Part shown: positions 10,006-20,877 of the stretch, in pieces
Position numbering within the stretch: the first letter of the stretch is position 1
How the letters are laid out: each line of letters begins with the position of its first letter
NCBI GenBank assembly: GCA_015139955.1
Contig: CP043991.1
Location: forward strand, 240,738-304,737
Length of the DNA: 64,000 nt
Reading direction: 5' to 3'
From: Candidatus Stammera capleta
Lineage (GTDB): Bacteria > Pseudomonadota > Gammaproteobacteria > Enterobacterales > Enterobacteriaceae
Program-made: the position numbers and the translations under genes
The notes under the pieces: generated by a model
Told to the model about the DNA's origin: nothing
Databases searched by the model: none
Seen by the model: only the letters and a program-made list of their open reading frames with translations

Positions 10006-11373
10006 ATGTTAAAAATATTCAATACTTTAAGTAAAAAAAAGGAATTATTTAAATCCATTACGGATAAATTAATTAATATATATGTGTGTGGAGTAACAGT
10101 TTCTAATTATTGTCATATAGGTCATGGACGTACATTTTATTTTTTTGATATTTTAATAAATTATTTTAAACATATTGGTTATAAATGTAATTATGTACGT
10201 AATATTACAGATATAGATAATAAATTAATTAAAAAAATATTAATACAAAATATTTCTTTAAAAGAAATAACAAGTAAAATGATTTTAAATATGTTTAATG
10301 ATTTTAATAATTTAAATTTAAAAATTCCTGATTTTGAACCTAAAGTTACAGATAATATAAAATTAATAATTAATGAAATTAAAAGATTATTGAAATATAA
10401 TTTTGCTTATATTTCTATTAATGGTGATGTACGTTTTTCAATTAAAAAATATTTAAATTATAGTAATTTATTTTTTAATCAAAAAATTGATGTATTAAAA
10501 AGTGATTTTGTTTTGTGAAAAATTAATAAAAATTGTGATAATTATGGTTGAGAATCCCCATGGGGTAAGGGTATACCAGGTTGACATATTGGGTGTTCAG
10601 TAATAAGTAATAAATATTTTGATAATTGTATTGATATACATGGAGGAGGATGTGATTTAATTTTTCCTCATCATGAAAATGATTTAATTCAATCTAAATG
10701 TTTATATGGTAAAAAATATTTATCTAATTATTGAATGCATACTGGAATGGTATTGAATTTTGAGGGCAATAAATTATCTAAATCTAAAAATAATGTTTAT
10801 TGATTACGAGATTTGTTAAAAATATATCATAGTGATGTAATTAAATTTTTTTTTATGTCTACTCATTATAGAAAAAATTTATATTTTAATATTTTAGAAT
10901 TAGAAAAATATAAAATATGTATTAATAAATTATATTTATGTTTAGATAATTTAAATTTAAATATTTCTTTGAATAAAAAAGATTTTTCTAGTTTTAAAGA
11001 GTTTGATGATTTATTTTATAATTTTATGAATGATGATTTAAATATACCTAAAGTATATACATTAATTTTTAATATGATGCATGAAATTAATAAATTTAAA
11101 TATAATAATCGTTATTTATTAGCTAGTAAATTAGCATGTAAAATGAAATATTTTTCTAATTTAATAGGTATATTAAATAGTAATGTGTCTTTTTATTTAA
11201 GAAATAATAATAATAAATTTATTAAAAAAATTAACAGATTAATTAAAATTAGGAATTTAGCTCGTAAAAAAAAAAAATGAAATATAGCTGATTTATTACG
11301 TAATAGATTATATAAACTTAATGTTTTAGTAAAAGATAAAAAAAATTTTATGTCAGATTGATATTTAAAATAA
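10006..11373 (+). CDS. cysS: Cysteinyl-tRNA synthetase
   Basis: Class I aminoacyl-tRNA synthetase. 455 residues (E. coli 461). N-terminal [19 protein letters not shown] holds the zinc Cys and the HIGH motif; GIPGWHIGCS, with Trp as TGA, gives another zinc Cys, and FPHHEND the histidine ligand; KLSKSKNN is the KMSKS loop. At least seven Trp codons are TGA, so under the standard code the gene would appear broken from codon 172 on. Its stop overlaps the convergent folD by nine bases. In E. coli cysS and folD are also near neighbours. Confidence 0.96.
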
Positions 11374-12225
11374 TTTTTTATTATTTTTTTTATATATTTT
11401 GATTATGTTTTTAAGTAATATTGATATTGTCATTAAACCTATTCCTCCAGGAGTTGGAGTAATATATTTAGCTATTTTTTTTGCTTCTTTAAAGTTTATA
11501 TCTCCTACTATTTTATTATTTACTTTATTAATTCCTATATCTATAATTATAGATTTTTTTTTTATTCAATAAGTTGGAAAAATATTATATTTTCCAATAG
11601 CACTTATTAATAAATCAGTATTTTTAATATGTTTTTTAATATTTTTAGTTTTAGTATTTATTAATGTTACTGTGCAACCTGCATTAATTAATTCCATACT
11701 CATAGGTTTACCTACTAAATTAGATGATCCTATTATTAACGCATTTAATCCTATTAAATTTATTTTATATAATTTTAATAATTTTATTACTCCTCATGGA
11801 GTACATGGATGTATTATAGGTTTACCTTGAGATAGTTTACCTATATTAATAGCATTTAATCCATCTACATCTTTTGTAGGATTGATTTTATTTATTATTT
11901 TATTTGTATTTAAATGTTTTGGAATAGGTAATTGTATCAGTAAACAATCAATATTTTTATTTTTATTTGTTTTTTTTATTATTTTAATTACTTTTTTTTC
12001 TGTTATATTTGTTTTTAATTTTTTAATTTTATATTTTATTCCTACATAATCAAAATTTATACATTTTTTTTTTATATATATATTGGATGGAATATTATTT
12101 CCAATATTTATAATTAATATTTTAGGTTTTCTTTTAATTGTTTTTTTTAATAAAGAAATTTTTTTTTTAATTTTAATTATTGTTTTTTTTAAATATGTAT
12201 TACCATATAATATTTTATAATTCAT
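11365..12225 (-). CDS. folD: Methylenetetrahydrofolate dehydrogenase / cyclohydrolase
   Basis: Bifunctional enzyme turning 5,10-methylene-THF into 10-formyl-THF. 286 residues (E. coli 288). Visible family features: YIKKKCINFDYVGI with the substrate lysine region, LIQLPIPKHLNT, PTKDVDGLNAINIGKL, IHPCTPWG (Trp as TGA) and the C-terminal TPGGIGLMTISILL. Complements glyA in one-carbon metabolism and provides formyl donor for initiator tRNA. Convergent with cysS; the tRNA-Arg gene lies just upstream on the other strand, as argU does near E. coli folD. Confidence 0.95.
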
Positions 12226-12271
12226 TATTTAATTGACTTTAGAAATGTATTAATGTTACTATTATTTTATT

Positions 12272-12345
12272 ACGCTCTTAGCTCAGTTGGATAGAGCAAC
12301 AGCCTTCTAAGCTGTAGGTCACAGGTTCAAATCCTGTAGAGCGTA
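12272..12345 (+). tRNA. argU: tRNA-Arg (anticodon UCU)
   Basis: Cloverleaf with acceptor ACGCTCT/AGAGCGT (7 bp), D arm GCTC...GAGC, anticodon loop CTTCTAA giving anticodon TCT, and T arm ACAGG-TTCAAAT-CCTGT. No encoded CCA. It reads AGA, the dominant Arg codon in this AT-rich coding. The sequence is clearly the enterobacterial argU type and the neighbouring folD matches the E. coli location. Confidence 0.96.
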
Positions 12346-12361
12346 TTGAATTATTAAAAAT

Positions 12362-14704
12362 TTATTTTTTTATTATTATATTTTTTTTAAAAGATAATTT
12401 TAAGACTTCTTTAATATTTTTAAAAGTATATATTTTAAGATTTTTAATTATATTTTTAGGTATTTCTGATAAATCTTTTTTATTTTCTTTAGGAATAATA
12501 ACTTTTCTAATTCCTCCCCTTAATGCAGCTAAAAGTTTTTCTTTTAATCCTCCTATAGGAAGAATTTTACCATATAAAGTTATTTCTCCAGTCATTGCTA
12601 TATTGGATTTTATTTTATTTTTAGTTAAACTTGATATAATTGATGTACAAATTGTAATACCAGCACTTGGGCCATCTTTTGGTGTTGCTCCTTCTGGGAT
12701 ATGTATATGTATATCATTTTTATTATGAAATTGATTATCTATATTAATTTTTTTTGCTAATGTTCTTACTACAGTAAGAGCAATTTTAATAGATTCTTGC
12801 ATTACTTCACCTAAAGAACCGGTATATGTTAATTTACCTTTACCAGGTATACAAATAGATTCTATATTTATTATTTCTCCTCCTGTTTCAGTTCAAGCTA
12901 ATCCTGTAACCTGTCCTATAGGGTTTTCTTTTTTAATTTTTTCGTAGTCATATTTTTTGACACCTAAATATTTTTCTAAATTTTTTAAATTTATTTTATT
13001 TTTTTTACATTTTTTATTTATTGTAATTTTTTTAACTGATTTTCTACATATTTTAGAAATTTCTCTTTCTAAGGATCTTACTCCAGATTCTCTAGTATAA
13101 TATCTAATTATATTAATAATTACTTTATTATTTATAGATATTTCTTGTGTTTTTAAAAAATTATTTTTAATTTGTTTAGGAATTAAATATTTTTTAGCTA
13201 TATTTAGTTTTTCATCTTCTGTATATCCTACTAATTTTATTATTTCCATACGATCTAATAATGGAGGAGAAATATTATGTGTTGAATTAGCTGTAGCTAT
13301 AAACATTATATTAGAAAGGTCATATTCTACTTCTATATAATGATCATTAAAAATATTATTTTGTTCTGTATCTAATACTTCTAATAATGCTGATGAAGGA
13401 TCTCCTCTCATATCAGAAGATATTTTATCAATTTCATCTAATAAAAATAATGGATTAATAACTTTTGCTTTAGATATTTTTTGTATAATTTTTCCTGGCA
13501 TTGAACCTATATAAGTTTTTCTATGTCCTCTAATTTCTGCTTCATCTCTAATACCACCTAAGGATATTTTTATATATTTTCTTCCTGTAGCTTTAGATAT
13601 TGATTTTCCTAATGATGTTTTACCTACTCCTGGTGGACCTATAAAACATAATATTGGTCCTTTAACTTTATTCGATCTATTTTGTACAGCTAAATATTCT
13701 AAAATTCTTTCTTTTATGTGTTCTAATCCATAATGATCTTCATCTAAGATTTTTTTAGCTTCAATTAAGTTTTTTTTTATTTTACTTTTTTTATATCATG
13801 GAATTTGTATTATTCAATCTATATAATTTCTTATTACTGTTGCTTCAGCTGATAAAGGAGACATTAATTTTAATTTTTGTAATTCTATTTTAGTTTTTTT
13901 TTTTATTTCTTTAGGTATTTTAGTATTTTTAAATTTTTTATATAATAATTCATATTCATTAGATGAATTAATTTCTCCTAATTCTTTTTGTATTGCTTTA
14001 ATTTGTTCGTTTAAATAATATTCTTTTTGACTTTTCTCCATTTGTTTTTTAATTCTATTTCTAATTTTTTTTTCTATTTTTAGAATATTTATTTCTGATT
14101 CTATCATTGCTATCAAATATTCTAATCTCTTATTTATATTAGTAATTTCTAGAATATGTTGTTTAGAATTTAATTTTAATGGAATATGTGTTGCTATAGT
14201 ATCTGCTAATTTAACAGGATTATTAATATGATTTAAAGAATTTAAAACTTCTATAGGTATTTTTTTACTTATTTTAATATAATATTCAAATTGATTAATT
14301 AAAGTTTTTGTTATAATTTCTTTTTCTTTTTTATTTATTTTTGATTCATGAATTTTTTTTACTAATGCAATAAAGTATTTACCTTTATCTTGTATTTCTA
14401 TAATTTTAGCTCTTTCTAATCCTTCAACTAAAATTTTAATTGTTCCATCTGGTAATTTAAGTACTTGTAATATAGAAGATACTGTTCCTATTTTAAATAG
14501 ATCATTTATATTTGGTTCATTAGTAGATGCTTTTTTTTGTGCTACTAAAAGAATTTTTTTGTTTTGTTGCATTGATAGTTCTAAACAAAATATAGATTTT
14601 TTACGTCCTATAAATAAAGGAACGATCATATTAGGATATACTACTACATCACGTAGTGGTAAAATTAGGATCTCAGTATTTTTGTGAGATCTTTTTAGAT
14701 GCAT
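12362..14704 (-). CDS. lon: ATP-dependent protease Lon
   Basis: Cytosolic AAA+ serine protease degrading misfolded and regulatory proteins. 780 residues (E. coli 784), all domains kept: N-terminal LON domain ([20 protein letters not shown]), AAA+ module with [28 protein letters not shown] and the DRMEIIKL sensor, and protease domain with catalytic Ser in KDGPSAGI and Lys in [13 protein letters not shown]. Several Trp codons are TGA. Last gene of the minus-strand run trxB-infA-nusB-clpP-clpX-lon, four bases after clpX. It is a sigma-32 target in E. coli. Confidence 0.97.
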
Positions 14705-14708
14705 ATTT

Positions 14709-15932
14709 TTACCTCTTATTTAATGTTTTTTTATATATTATATTAGGTTGAATTTTTTTATTCACAACATTTTTATTTATTATTATTTTCTTAATATCTT
14801 GTATTGAAGGTATATTATACATTAAATCAATTAATATATCTTCTACTATATTTTTTAGTCCTCTAGCTCCAGTTTTTTTTTTAATTGTTTTTTTAGCTAT
14901 TTGTTTTAAAGAGTTCTTTGTAAATATTAAATTTATTTTATATAATTTAAATATTTTTTTATAATATTTAATAATTGAATTTTTAGGTTTTATTAATATT
15001 TTTTGTATTTTTTTTTGATTTAATTTATTTAATTGTGTAATAATTGAAAATCTTCCTATAAATTCTGGTATTAATCCAAAATTTATTAAATCTTGTGTTT
15101 CTATTATATATTTTTTTTTTTTTTTAAAATTACTATTAAAACCTATATTACAATTATTTAATCTTTTATCAATAATTTTATTAATTCCAGTAAATGTACC
15201 ACTACATATAAATAATATATTTGTAGTATCTATTTGTATATTTTTTTGTTGAGGATGTTTCCTTCCTCCATATTCAGGTATTGATGATATTGTGCCTTCA
15301 ATTATTTTTAGTAAAGATTGTTGTACTCCTTCTCCAGAAACATCTCTAGTTATAGATAAATTAGTAGATTTTTTAGCTATTTTATCTATTTCATCGATAA
15401 ATATTATACCATGTTGTGCTTTATCAATATTAAAATTACATTTTTGTAATAATCTATATAATATATTTTCTACATCTTCGCCTACATATCCAGCTTCTGT
15501 TAGTGTAGTAGCATCAGTAATAACAATTGGTACGTTCATTATACGTGATATAGTTTTAGCTAATAATGTTTTTCCAGTACCTGTAGGACCAATAATTAAT
15601 ATGTTAGATTTATAAGAAAAATATTTTTTTGAATAATTTTTAATTTTACTAATTATTTTATAGTGATTATATATAGAGGTTGATAATATTTTTTTAGTTT
15701 TATTTTGACCTATAATATATTTATCTATTTTTTTTTTTATTTTTTGAGGTGTATATTTTTCAATATTTAAAATATATTTTTCTGTATTTGTATTATTTGA
15801 TGAATTAATTTTATGAAATATAGTAATACATTCATTACATATATAAGATTTTTCACCAATAATCATATTTTTTACTTGATATTTAGATTTTTTACAAAAA
15901 GAACATATTATGTTGAAATTATCATTTTTCAT
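14709..15932 (-). CDS. clpX: ClpXP unfoldase subunit ClpX
   Basis: Hexameric AAA+ unfoldase that feeds ClpP. 407 residues (E. coli 424). N-terminal zinc domain with CSFC and CNEC pairs (residues 10-13 and 34-37), Walker [12 protein letters not shown], Walker [11 protein letters not shown], the pore loop region [26 protein letters not shown] and the sensor 2 GARGLKNI. The ClpP-contacting IGF loop appears as NIGFNS. Lies between clpP and lon in the usual order. Confidence 0.97.
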   Translation of the reverse strand: MKNDNFNIICSFCKKSKYQVKNMIIGEKSYICNECITIFHKINSSNNTNTEKYILNIEKYTPQKIKKKIDKYIIGQNKTKKILSTSIYNHYKIISKIKNYSKKYFSYKSNILIIGPTGTGKTLLAKTISRIMNVPIVITDATTLTEAGYVGEDVENILYRLLQKCNFNIDKAQHGIIFIDEIDKIAKKSTNLSITRDVSGEGVQQSLLKIIEGTISSIPEYGGRKHPQQKNIQIDTTNILFICSGTFTGINKIIDKRLNNCNIGFNSNFKKKKKYIIETQDLINFGLIPEFIGRFSIITQLNKLNQKKIQKILIKPKNSIIKYYKKIFKLYKINLIFTKNSLKQIAKKTIKKKTGARGLKNIVEDILIDLMYNIPSIQDIKKIIINKNVVNKKIQPNIIYKKTLNKR

Positions 15933-15944
15933 ATTTTTAATATA

Positions 15945-16505
15945 TTAGTTTCTTTTATTTATGATCTTATCTATTATTCCATAATTTAAAGCTTTTTGTG
16001 GTGATAAAAATTTATCTCTTTCTGTATCTTTTTGAATTTTTTTTAAATCTTGTCCGGTATGATTATGTAATAAAAAAATGATTTTTTTTTTTATTTTTAA
16101 TATTTCTTTAGTATGTATTTCTATATCTGTTACTTGTCCTTTAAAAGCACCTAATGGTTGATGAATCATTATTCTAGAATTTGGTAAACTGAATCTTTTA
16201 TTTTTTGTTCCTGATGATAATATTATAGCTGCCATTGAGCATGCTTGTCCTATACAAATAGTATTTATATCTGGTTTGATAAAGTTCATTGTGTCATATA
16301 TTGACATTCCTGAAGTTATAACCCCTCCAGGAGAATTAATATATAAATAGATATCTTTTTTATAATTTTGAGATTCTAAATAAAGTAATTGAGTAATTAT
16401 ATTATTTGATAATATATCATCTATGTATCCAGTCAAAAATATTATTCTATTTTGTAAAAGTTTATTATATATATTAGTGTATTTGTAATTATAATTTTCT
16501 TCCAT
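15945..16505 (-). CDS. clpP: ATP-dependent Clp protease proteolytic subunit
   Basis: Serine peptidase forming the 14-mer chamber with ClpX. 186 residues versus 207 in E. coli, the difference being the missing N-terminal propeptide. Catalytic Ser is in [14 protein letters not shown], His in [10 protein letters not shown], Asp in [14 protein letters not shown]; the substrate-binding strand [14 protein letters not shown] is present. Upstream of clpX by 12 bases. Confidence 0.97.
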   Translation of the reverse strand: MEENYNYKYTNIYNKLLQNRIIFLTGYIDDILSNNIITQLLYLESQNYKKDIYLYINSPGGVITSGMSIYDTMNFIKPDINTICIGQACSMAAIILSSGTKNKRFSLPNSRIMIHQPLGAFKGQVTDIEIHTKEILKIKKKIIFLLHNHTGQDLKKIQKDTERDKFLSPQKALNYGIIDKIINKRN

Positions 16506-16539
16506 ATTTTAAAATATTTTTATTTTATATGATTATGTT

Positions 16540-16950
16540 TTAATTATTATAAATTTTATCTAAAATATTATTTATTAATTTATAACTATTATTAAATCCA
16601 AATTTTTTAGCTAATTTAATACTTTCGTTAATAATAATTTTATAAGGTATTTTTCTATTTATTTTTAATTCATATATAGCAATATTTAATATAAAAAATT
16701 CTATTTTTCCTATATATGTTTCTTTAAAAGTTAAAGAAGAATAAATTTTTTGTCGAATATATTTTTTATTTTTTTTAATTCCGTTAAGAATTTTATATAA
16801 ATAATATAAATTGATGTTTTTTAATATTTTAGGATTGATTAATTGAAATTCTTTTATTTTTAATTTTATATTTGTAATTTTAGATATTTTACAAGAATAC
16901 ATTATTTGTAAAGCTAATTCTCTAGTTTTTTGATTTTTTAGAAAATACAA
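16540..16950 (-). CDS. nusB: Transcription antitermination factor NusB
   Basis: Partner of NusE (S10) in rRNA antitermination. 136 residues (E. coli 139). Start KTRELALQIMYSCKIS corresponds to RRRARECAVQALYSWQLS; the C-terminal helices KIPYKIIINESIKLAKKFG match VPYKVAINEAIELAKSFG-type sequence. Within the trxB-infA-nusB-clpP-clpX-lon run. Confidence 0.93.
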   Translation of the reverse strand: MYFLKNQKTRELALQIMYSCKISKITNIKLKIKEFQLINPKILKNINLYYLYKILNGIKKNKKYIRQKIYSSLTFKETYIGKIEFFILNIAIYELKINRKIPYKIIINESIKLAKKFGFNNSYKLINNILDKIYNN

Positions 16951-16972
16951 TTTTATATCCTTAATTTAATTA

Positions 16973-17194
16973 TTATTTGTTATTACGAAAAATAATTCTT
17001 CCTTTTTTAATATCATAAAGACTTAATTCTACTGTTACTCTATCTCCTGTTAAAATTCTAATATAATTTTTTCTCATTTTACCAGATATATGTCCGATTA
17101 TTAAATGTCCATTATCTAATTTAATTTTAAACATAGTATTAGGTAATGTTTCAATTATTGTACCCTGAACTTCGATATTTTTTTCTTTAATCAT
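16973..17194 (-). CDS. infA: Translation initiation factor IF-1
   Basis: OB-fold factor binding the ribosomal A site. 73 residues (E. coli 72). Reads [20 protein letters not shown], then [19 protein letters not shown] and [15 protein letters not shown], the near-invariant IF-1 pattern. Directly downstream of trxB; infA and trxB are also near neighbours in E. coli. Confidence 0.97.
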   Translation of the reverse strand: MIKEKNIEVQGTIIETLPNTMFKIKLDNGHLIIGHISGKMRKNYIRILTGDRVTVELSLYDIKKGRIIFRNNK

Positions 17195-17201
17195 TTTGTT
17201 T

Positions 17202-18152
17202 TTATTTAAGTTTTTTTTCTAAATATTTTTGTACTTCGATAGCTGCTATACATCCTGAAGCTGATGATGTAATTGCTTGTTTAAATTTATTGTTTATTAC
17301 ATCTCCAGCTGCAAATATACCATTTATATTTGTCATAGATGTATATTTTGCGTTTTTATAATTTGTTATTATATAACCTTGTTTATCTAAATTAATTTTT
17401 TTTTTAAATGCTTTAGTATTAGGTTTATAACCTATTGCTATAAATAATCCATCTATTTTAATTTTAATTTTTTTTTTACTAATAATATTTTTAATTTTAA
17501 TGCTATCTAAATATTCTTTTTTTTTGTATATTTTAATAATTCTATAATTTTTATAAAAAATAATTTTTTTTTTTGATATATTTTTTTTTATTTTATTGAT
17601 TAAAAATATTTCAGATGTTAAATTTCTTCTATGAATTAAATATATTTTGTTAACTATCTTAGATAAATATAATGATTCTTCTGCAGCAGTATTACCACCT
17701 CCTACTATAGCAATATTTTTATTTTTATATAATGGTCCATCACATATCGCACATGTAGAAATACCTTTACCATATAATTTTTTTTCTTTAGGTAAATTAA
17801 GTTTTTTAGGTATACATCCGGTAGCAATAATTAATGCTATACAATAATATTTATTATTTTTACCTATTAATGTAATAAATTTATTATTATATTCTATATC
17901 TAGAATAACATCATTGATTATTTTAGTATTAAATTTTATGGATTGTTTTTTCATGTTTTTTATTAACTTTATTCCTTTAATACTTTTATATTCTCCTGGT
18001 CAATTTTCTATTTTATTTGATTTTATAATTTGACTTCCTTCTTCATATTCTGTAATTAATATAGGTTTCAGATTGTATCTACTTGCATATATTGAAGATG
18101 TATATCCTGCAGGTCCTGATCCTATAATTATAAGTTTTTTAATTTTTTTCAT
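17202..18152 (-). CDS. trxB: Thioredoxin reductase
   Basis: FAD enzyme reducing thioredoxin with NADPH. 316 residues (E. coli 321). The start at 18152 gives [18 protein letters not shown], the FAD-binding GxGxxG. The redox pair is CAIC in [13 protein letters not shown]; the NADPH site is [20 protein letters not shown] near the C terminus completes the FAD site. One Trp in ENWPGE is TGA. First gene of the trxB-infA-nusB-clpP-clpX-lon run. Confidence 0.96.
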
Positions 18153-18278
18153 AATTATTTTAAATACTAACAAGAGTATAGATAACTAAATTATAGTATA
18201 ATTATTATACTAGTTTTTAAAATTTGATTATATATCATTTATAATTAATATGTTTAAATTTTGATAAGTAATAATTTT

Positions 18279-19568
18279 ATGTTAAATATAAAATTTTTGT
18301 TAGATAATTTTGATATATTATCTAAACAATTAAATAATCGTATTTTATCTTTTAATATTAAAGAAATATTTTATTTATTTAATATAAAAAAAAAAATTAA
18401 ATTTGAAATTGAATTATTACAGTCTAAACGTAATTTTTTTACTAAAAAATTCTTTCATATTATGAAAGAAGATTTTTTTTTTTTAAAAAATATTATTAAA
18501 TTTTTTAAAATTAATATAAATTTTAAAAAAAAAATTTTAAATAAAATATCATTTATTTTACAAGAAAAATTATTACAAATACCTAATATTCCTCATAAAA
18601 GCGTTCCATTAGGTAAATGTGATGTAGATAATAAAATAATCTTAAATTGAGGTATTATAAAAAAAAAATCTTTTAAAATTATGGATCATATAAAATTTGG
18701 TAAATTAACAGGTAATTTAAATTTTTATGATGTTTCTAATATTAGTGGTTCTGGTTTTGTAGTTATGAAAAATAGTATTGCTTTTTTATATAGAGCTTTA
18801 TCTCAATTTATGTTAGATGTACATACTAAGAAAAATTTTTATTCTGAAATTTATGTACCTTATATTGTAAATATTTCTTCTTTATATGGTACTGGACAAT
18901 TACCTAAATTTTATAAAGATATATTTTATGTAAATTCTAAAAGAGAAAAAAATATTAATTATGCTTTAATACCAACATCTGAAGTTTCATTAATAAATTT
19001 ATTTAAAAATAAAATTTTAAAAGAAACGGATTTACCTATTAAATTAGTTTCTAATACTCCATGTTTTAGATCTGAATCTAAATCTTACGGTAAAAATAAT
19101 AGAGGTTTGATTAGATTAAAACAATTTGATAAAGTAGAATTAATACAAGTAGTAAAACCTAAATATTCTATGCTAGCTTTAGAAAAATTAACTTGTGATG
19201 CAGAAATGATTTTAAAAATGTTAAATTTACCTTATCGTAAGGTTTTATTATGTGATAAATTAATGAGTTTTAGTTCTTGTAAAACATATGATTTAGAAGT
19301 TTGATCTCCTTTAGATAAATCTTATATTGAAGTTTCTTCATGTTCTAATACATGAGATTTTCAATCTAGAAGAATAAATATTCGTTATAAAGATAAAAAA
19401 TTAAATAGTAATATATTTGTACATGTAATTAATGGATCTGGTTTAGCTGTTGGTAGAATATTAATGCTTATATTAGAAAATTTTCAAGTAGATACTGGAG
19501 TAATTAAAATACCAGATATTTTATTAAATTATATGGATGGTTTAAAGTTTATTAATTTAAATAATTAA
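18279..19568 (+). CDS. serS: Seryl-tRNA synthetase
   Basis: Class II synthetase for tRNA-Ser and tRNA-Sec. 429 residues (E. coli 430). The ATG at 18279 is preferred over an upstream TTG because it gives MLNIKFLLDNFD, which aligns with the usual start. An N-terminal coiled-coil arm is followed by NIPHKSVPLG, YALIPTSEVSLINL, motif 2 TPCFRSESKSYGKNNRGLIR, and motif 3 HVINGSGLAVGRI. At least three Trp are TGA (in LNWGI, EVWSPL and TWDFQS). tRNA-Ser(GCU) is encoded elsewhere in this window. Confidence 0.96.
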
Positions 19569-19573
19569 TTATT

Positions 19574-20593
19574 ATGTTTAATAAATTTTCGGTAGCTCCG
19601 TTGTATAAATATACAGATAGACATTGTAGATATTTTTATAGTCTTTTTACTAATTATATAAAATTATATACAGGAATGGTATGTACATCTTCTTTTTTAC
19701 GTAAATATAAAGAAAAAAAATTATTATTTAATAATATTAAAAATGTTCCTGTAGCGATACAATTTATAGGTAATAATTGTAAGGATTTATATAAATCTGC
19801 AAAAATAGCAAGAAAATTAAATTTTTCTGAAATTAATTTTAATTTAGGTTGTCCTTCAAAAAGTTCTTATTTTGGTAAAATAGGTTTTTATTTAATGTCA
19901 GATATTAAACATGTTATTAATTGTATTAATTCTTTAATTTTAGGTGCTAAAAATATTAATGTATCTATAAAACATAGAATAAATTATAATTATTGTTATA
20001 ATAATTTATTAAATTTTATTGGTAATATTTCATTATTTACTAAATGTAAATATTTTATTATTCATGCTAGAAGTATATTAAAAGATAATTTTTCTACTAA
20101 ATTAAATTTAAAAGTACCTGTTTTAAATTATGATTATATTTATAAATTAAAAAAAGATTTACCTCATTTAAATATAATATTAAATGGTAATTTAAGTGGT
20201 ATTAAAGATATAGATTATCATTTAAATTATGTTGATGGTGTAATGATGGGTAGAAAATTATATTCTTATCCTAGTATTTTATTTGATATAGATAATTATT
20301 TTAGTAAACAAAATAAAAATACTAATTTATGTAGTAAAAATAATATATTTTTAAAAAATAAAATTAACCCTAAATTAAGATTTATTTTTTTTAAATTATA
20401 TTTGTATATTATTGAAGAAATAAATTTGCATAATACTCATCCTTTTAATATTTTAAAACATGTAATTAATATTTTTAAAAACATTAAAAATTCTTTTTAT
20501 TATAGAAATAAGATAATTCAATCTTCTTATAATTTTAAATATTTTTCATGTTTTAATGATTTTGAAAATTTTTTATATAAAGATTTAATTTAA
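19574..20593 (+). CDS. dusA: tRNA-dihydrouridine synthase A
   Basis: FMN enzyme reducing U20/U20a in tRNA D loops. 339 residues, full length. Start FSVAPLYKYTDRHCRYF matches FSIAPMLDWTDRHCRYF; the catalytic Cys lies in INFNLGCPS; VSIKHRI (E. coli VTVKTRI) and the flavin/phosphate stretch GNLSGIKD and DGVMMGRKLYSYP are present. The usual second cysteine of the GACLM motif reads GFYLM here. In E. coli dusA lies near dnaB, as here. Ends overlapping the convergent ihfB by four bases. Confidence 0.92.
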   Translation: MFNKFSVAPLYKYTDRHCRYFYSLFTNYIKLYTGMVCTSSFLRKYKEKKLLFNNIKNVPVAIQFIGNNCKDLYKSAKIARKLNFSEINFNLGCPSKSSYFGKIGFYLMSDIKHVINCINSLILGAKNINVSIKHRINYNYCYNNLLNFIGNISLFTKCKYFIIHARSILKDNFSTKLNLKVPVLNYDYIYKLKKDLPHLNIILNGNLSGIKDIDYHLNYVDGVMMGRKLYSYPSILFDIDNYFSKQNKNTNLCSKNNIFLKNKINPKLRFIFFKLYLYIIEEINLHNTHPFNILKHVINIFKNIKNSFYYRNKIIQSSYNFKYFSCFNDFENFLYKDLI

Positions 20594-20876
20594 TTTTTAT
20601 TATTTAAAAAATAAAGTACTTTTTTACTACATTTAAAATATGGTATAATAATTTTTTGATTTTTTTTTTTATTTTTTTTAAAATTATTATTTTTAATATT
20701 TTTTTTATATGTATTTAGATAACCAAAATTTTTAATTTTTATTTTTTTTTTATTAATTTTTTTTTTAAAAAAATTAATCATTTTTTTTAAAATTATAAAA
20801 ATTTTTTTTTAGATATTATTTTGTGGATATCATAATTAATTTGTTTAATTAAAATATTTAAGTTTATTATTTTCAT
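20590..20876 (-). CDS. ihfB: Integration host factor beta-like protein, frameshifted at an A9 tract
   Basis: IHF-beta is a DNA-bending nucleoid protein. From the ATG at 20876 the frame gives NILIKQINYDIHKIISKKK and then stops soon after a run of nine A (minus strand, 20802-20810). One extra A would restore a 95-residue protein (E. coli 94) continuing into IILKKMINFFKKK and IKIKNFGYLNTY (E. coli IEIRGFGSFSLHY), ending PYFKCSKKVLYF (E. coli PHFKPGKELRD). It starts one base after rpsA, exactly the rpsA-ihfB order of E. coli. Either decaying or rescued by slippage; the arm proline of IHF/HU (RNP) is lost. Confidence 0.7.
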
Positions 20877-20877
20877 A

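Noticed and set aside
15292-15615. A plus-strand frame of 107 codons
   Set aside because: It lies wholly antisense to the conserved AAA+ core of clpX and resembles no family.
18449-18472. A palindrome TTCTTTCAT / ATGAAAGAA that could be a regulatory hairpin
   Set aside because: It lies in the middle of the serS coding sequence with no T run after it.
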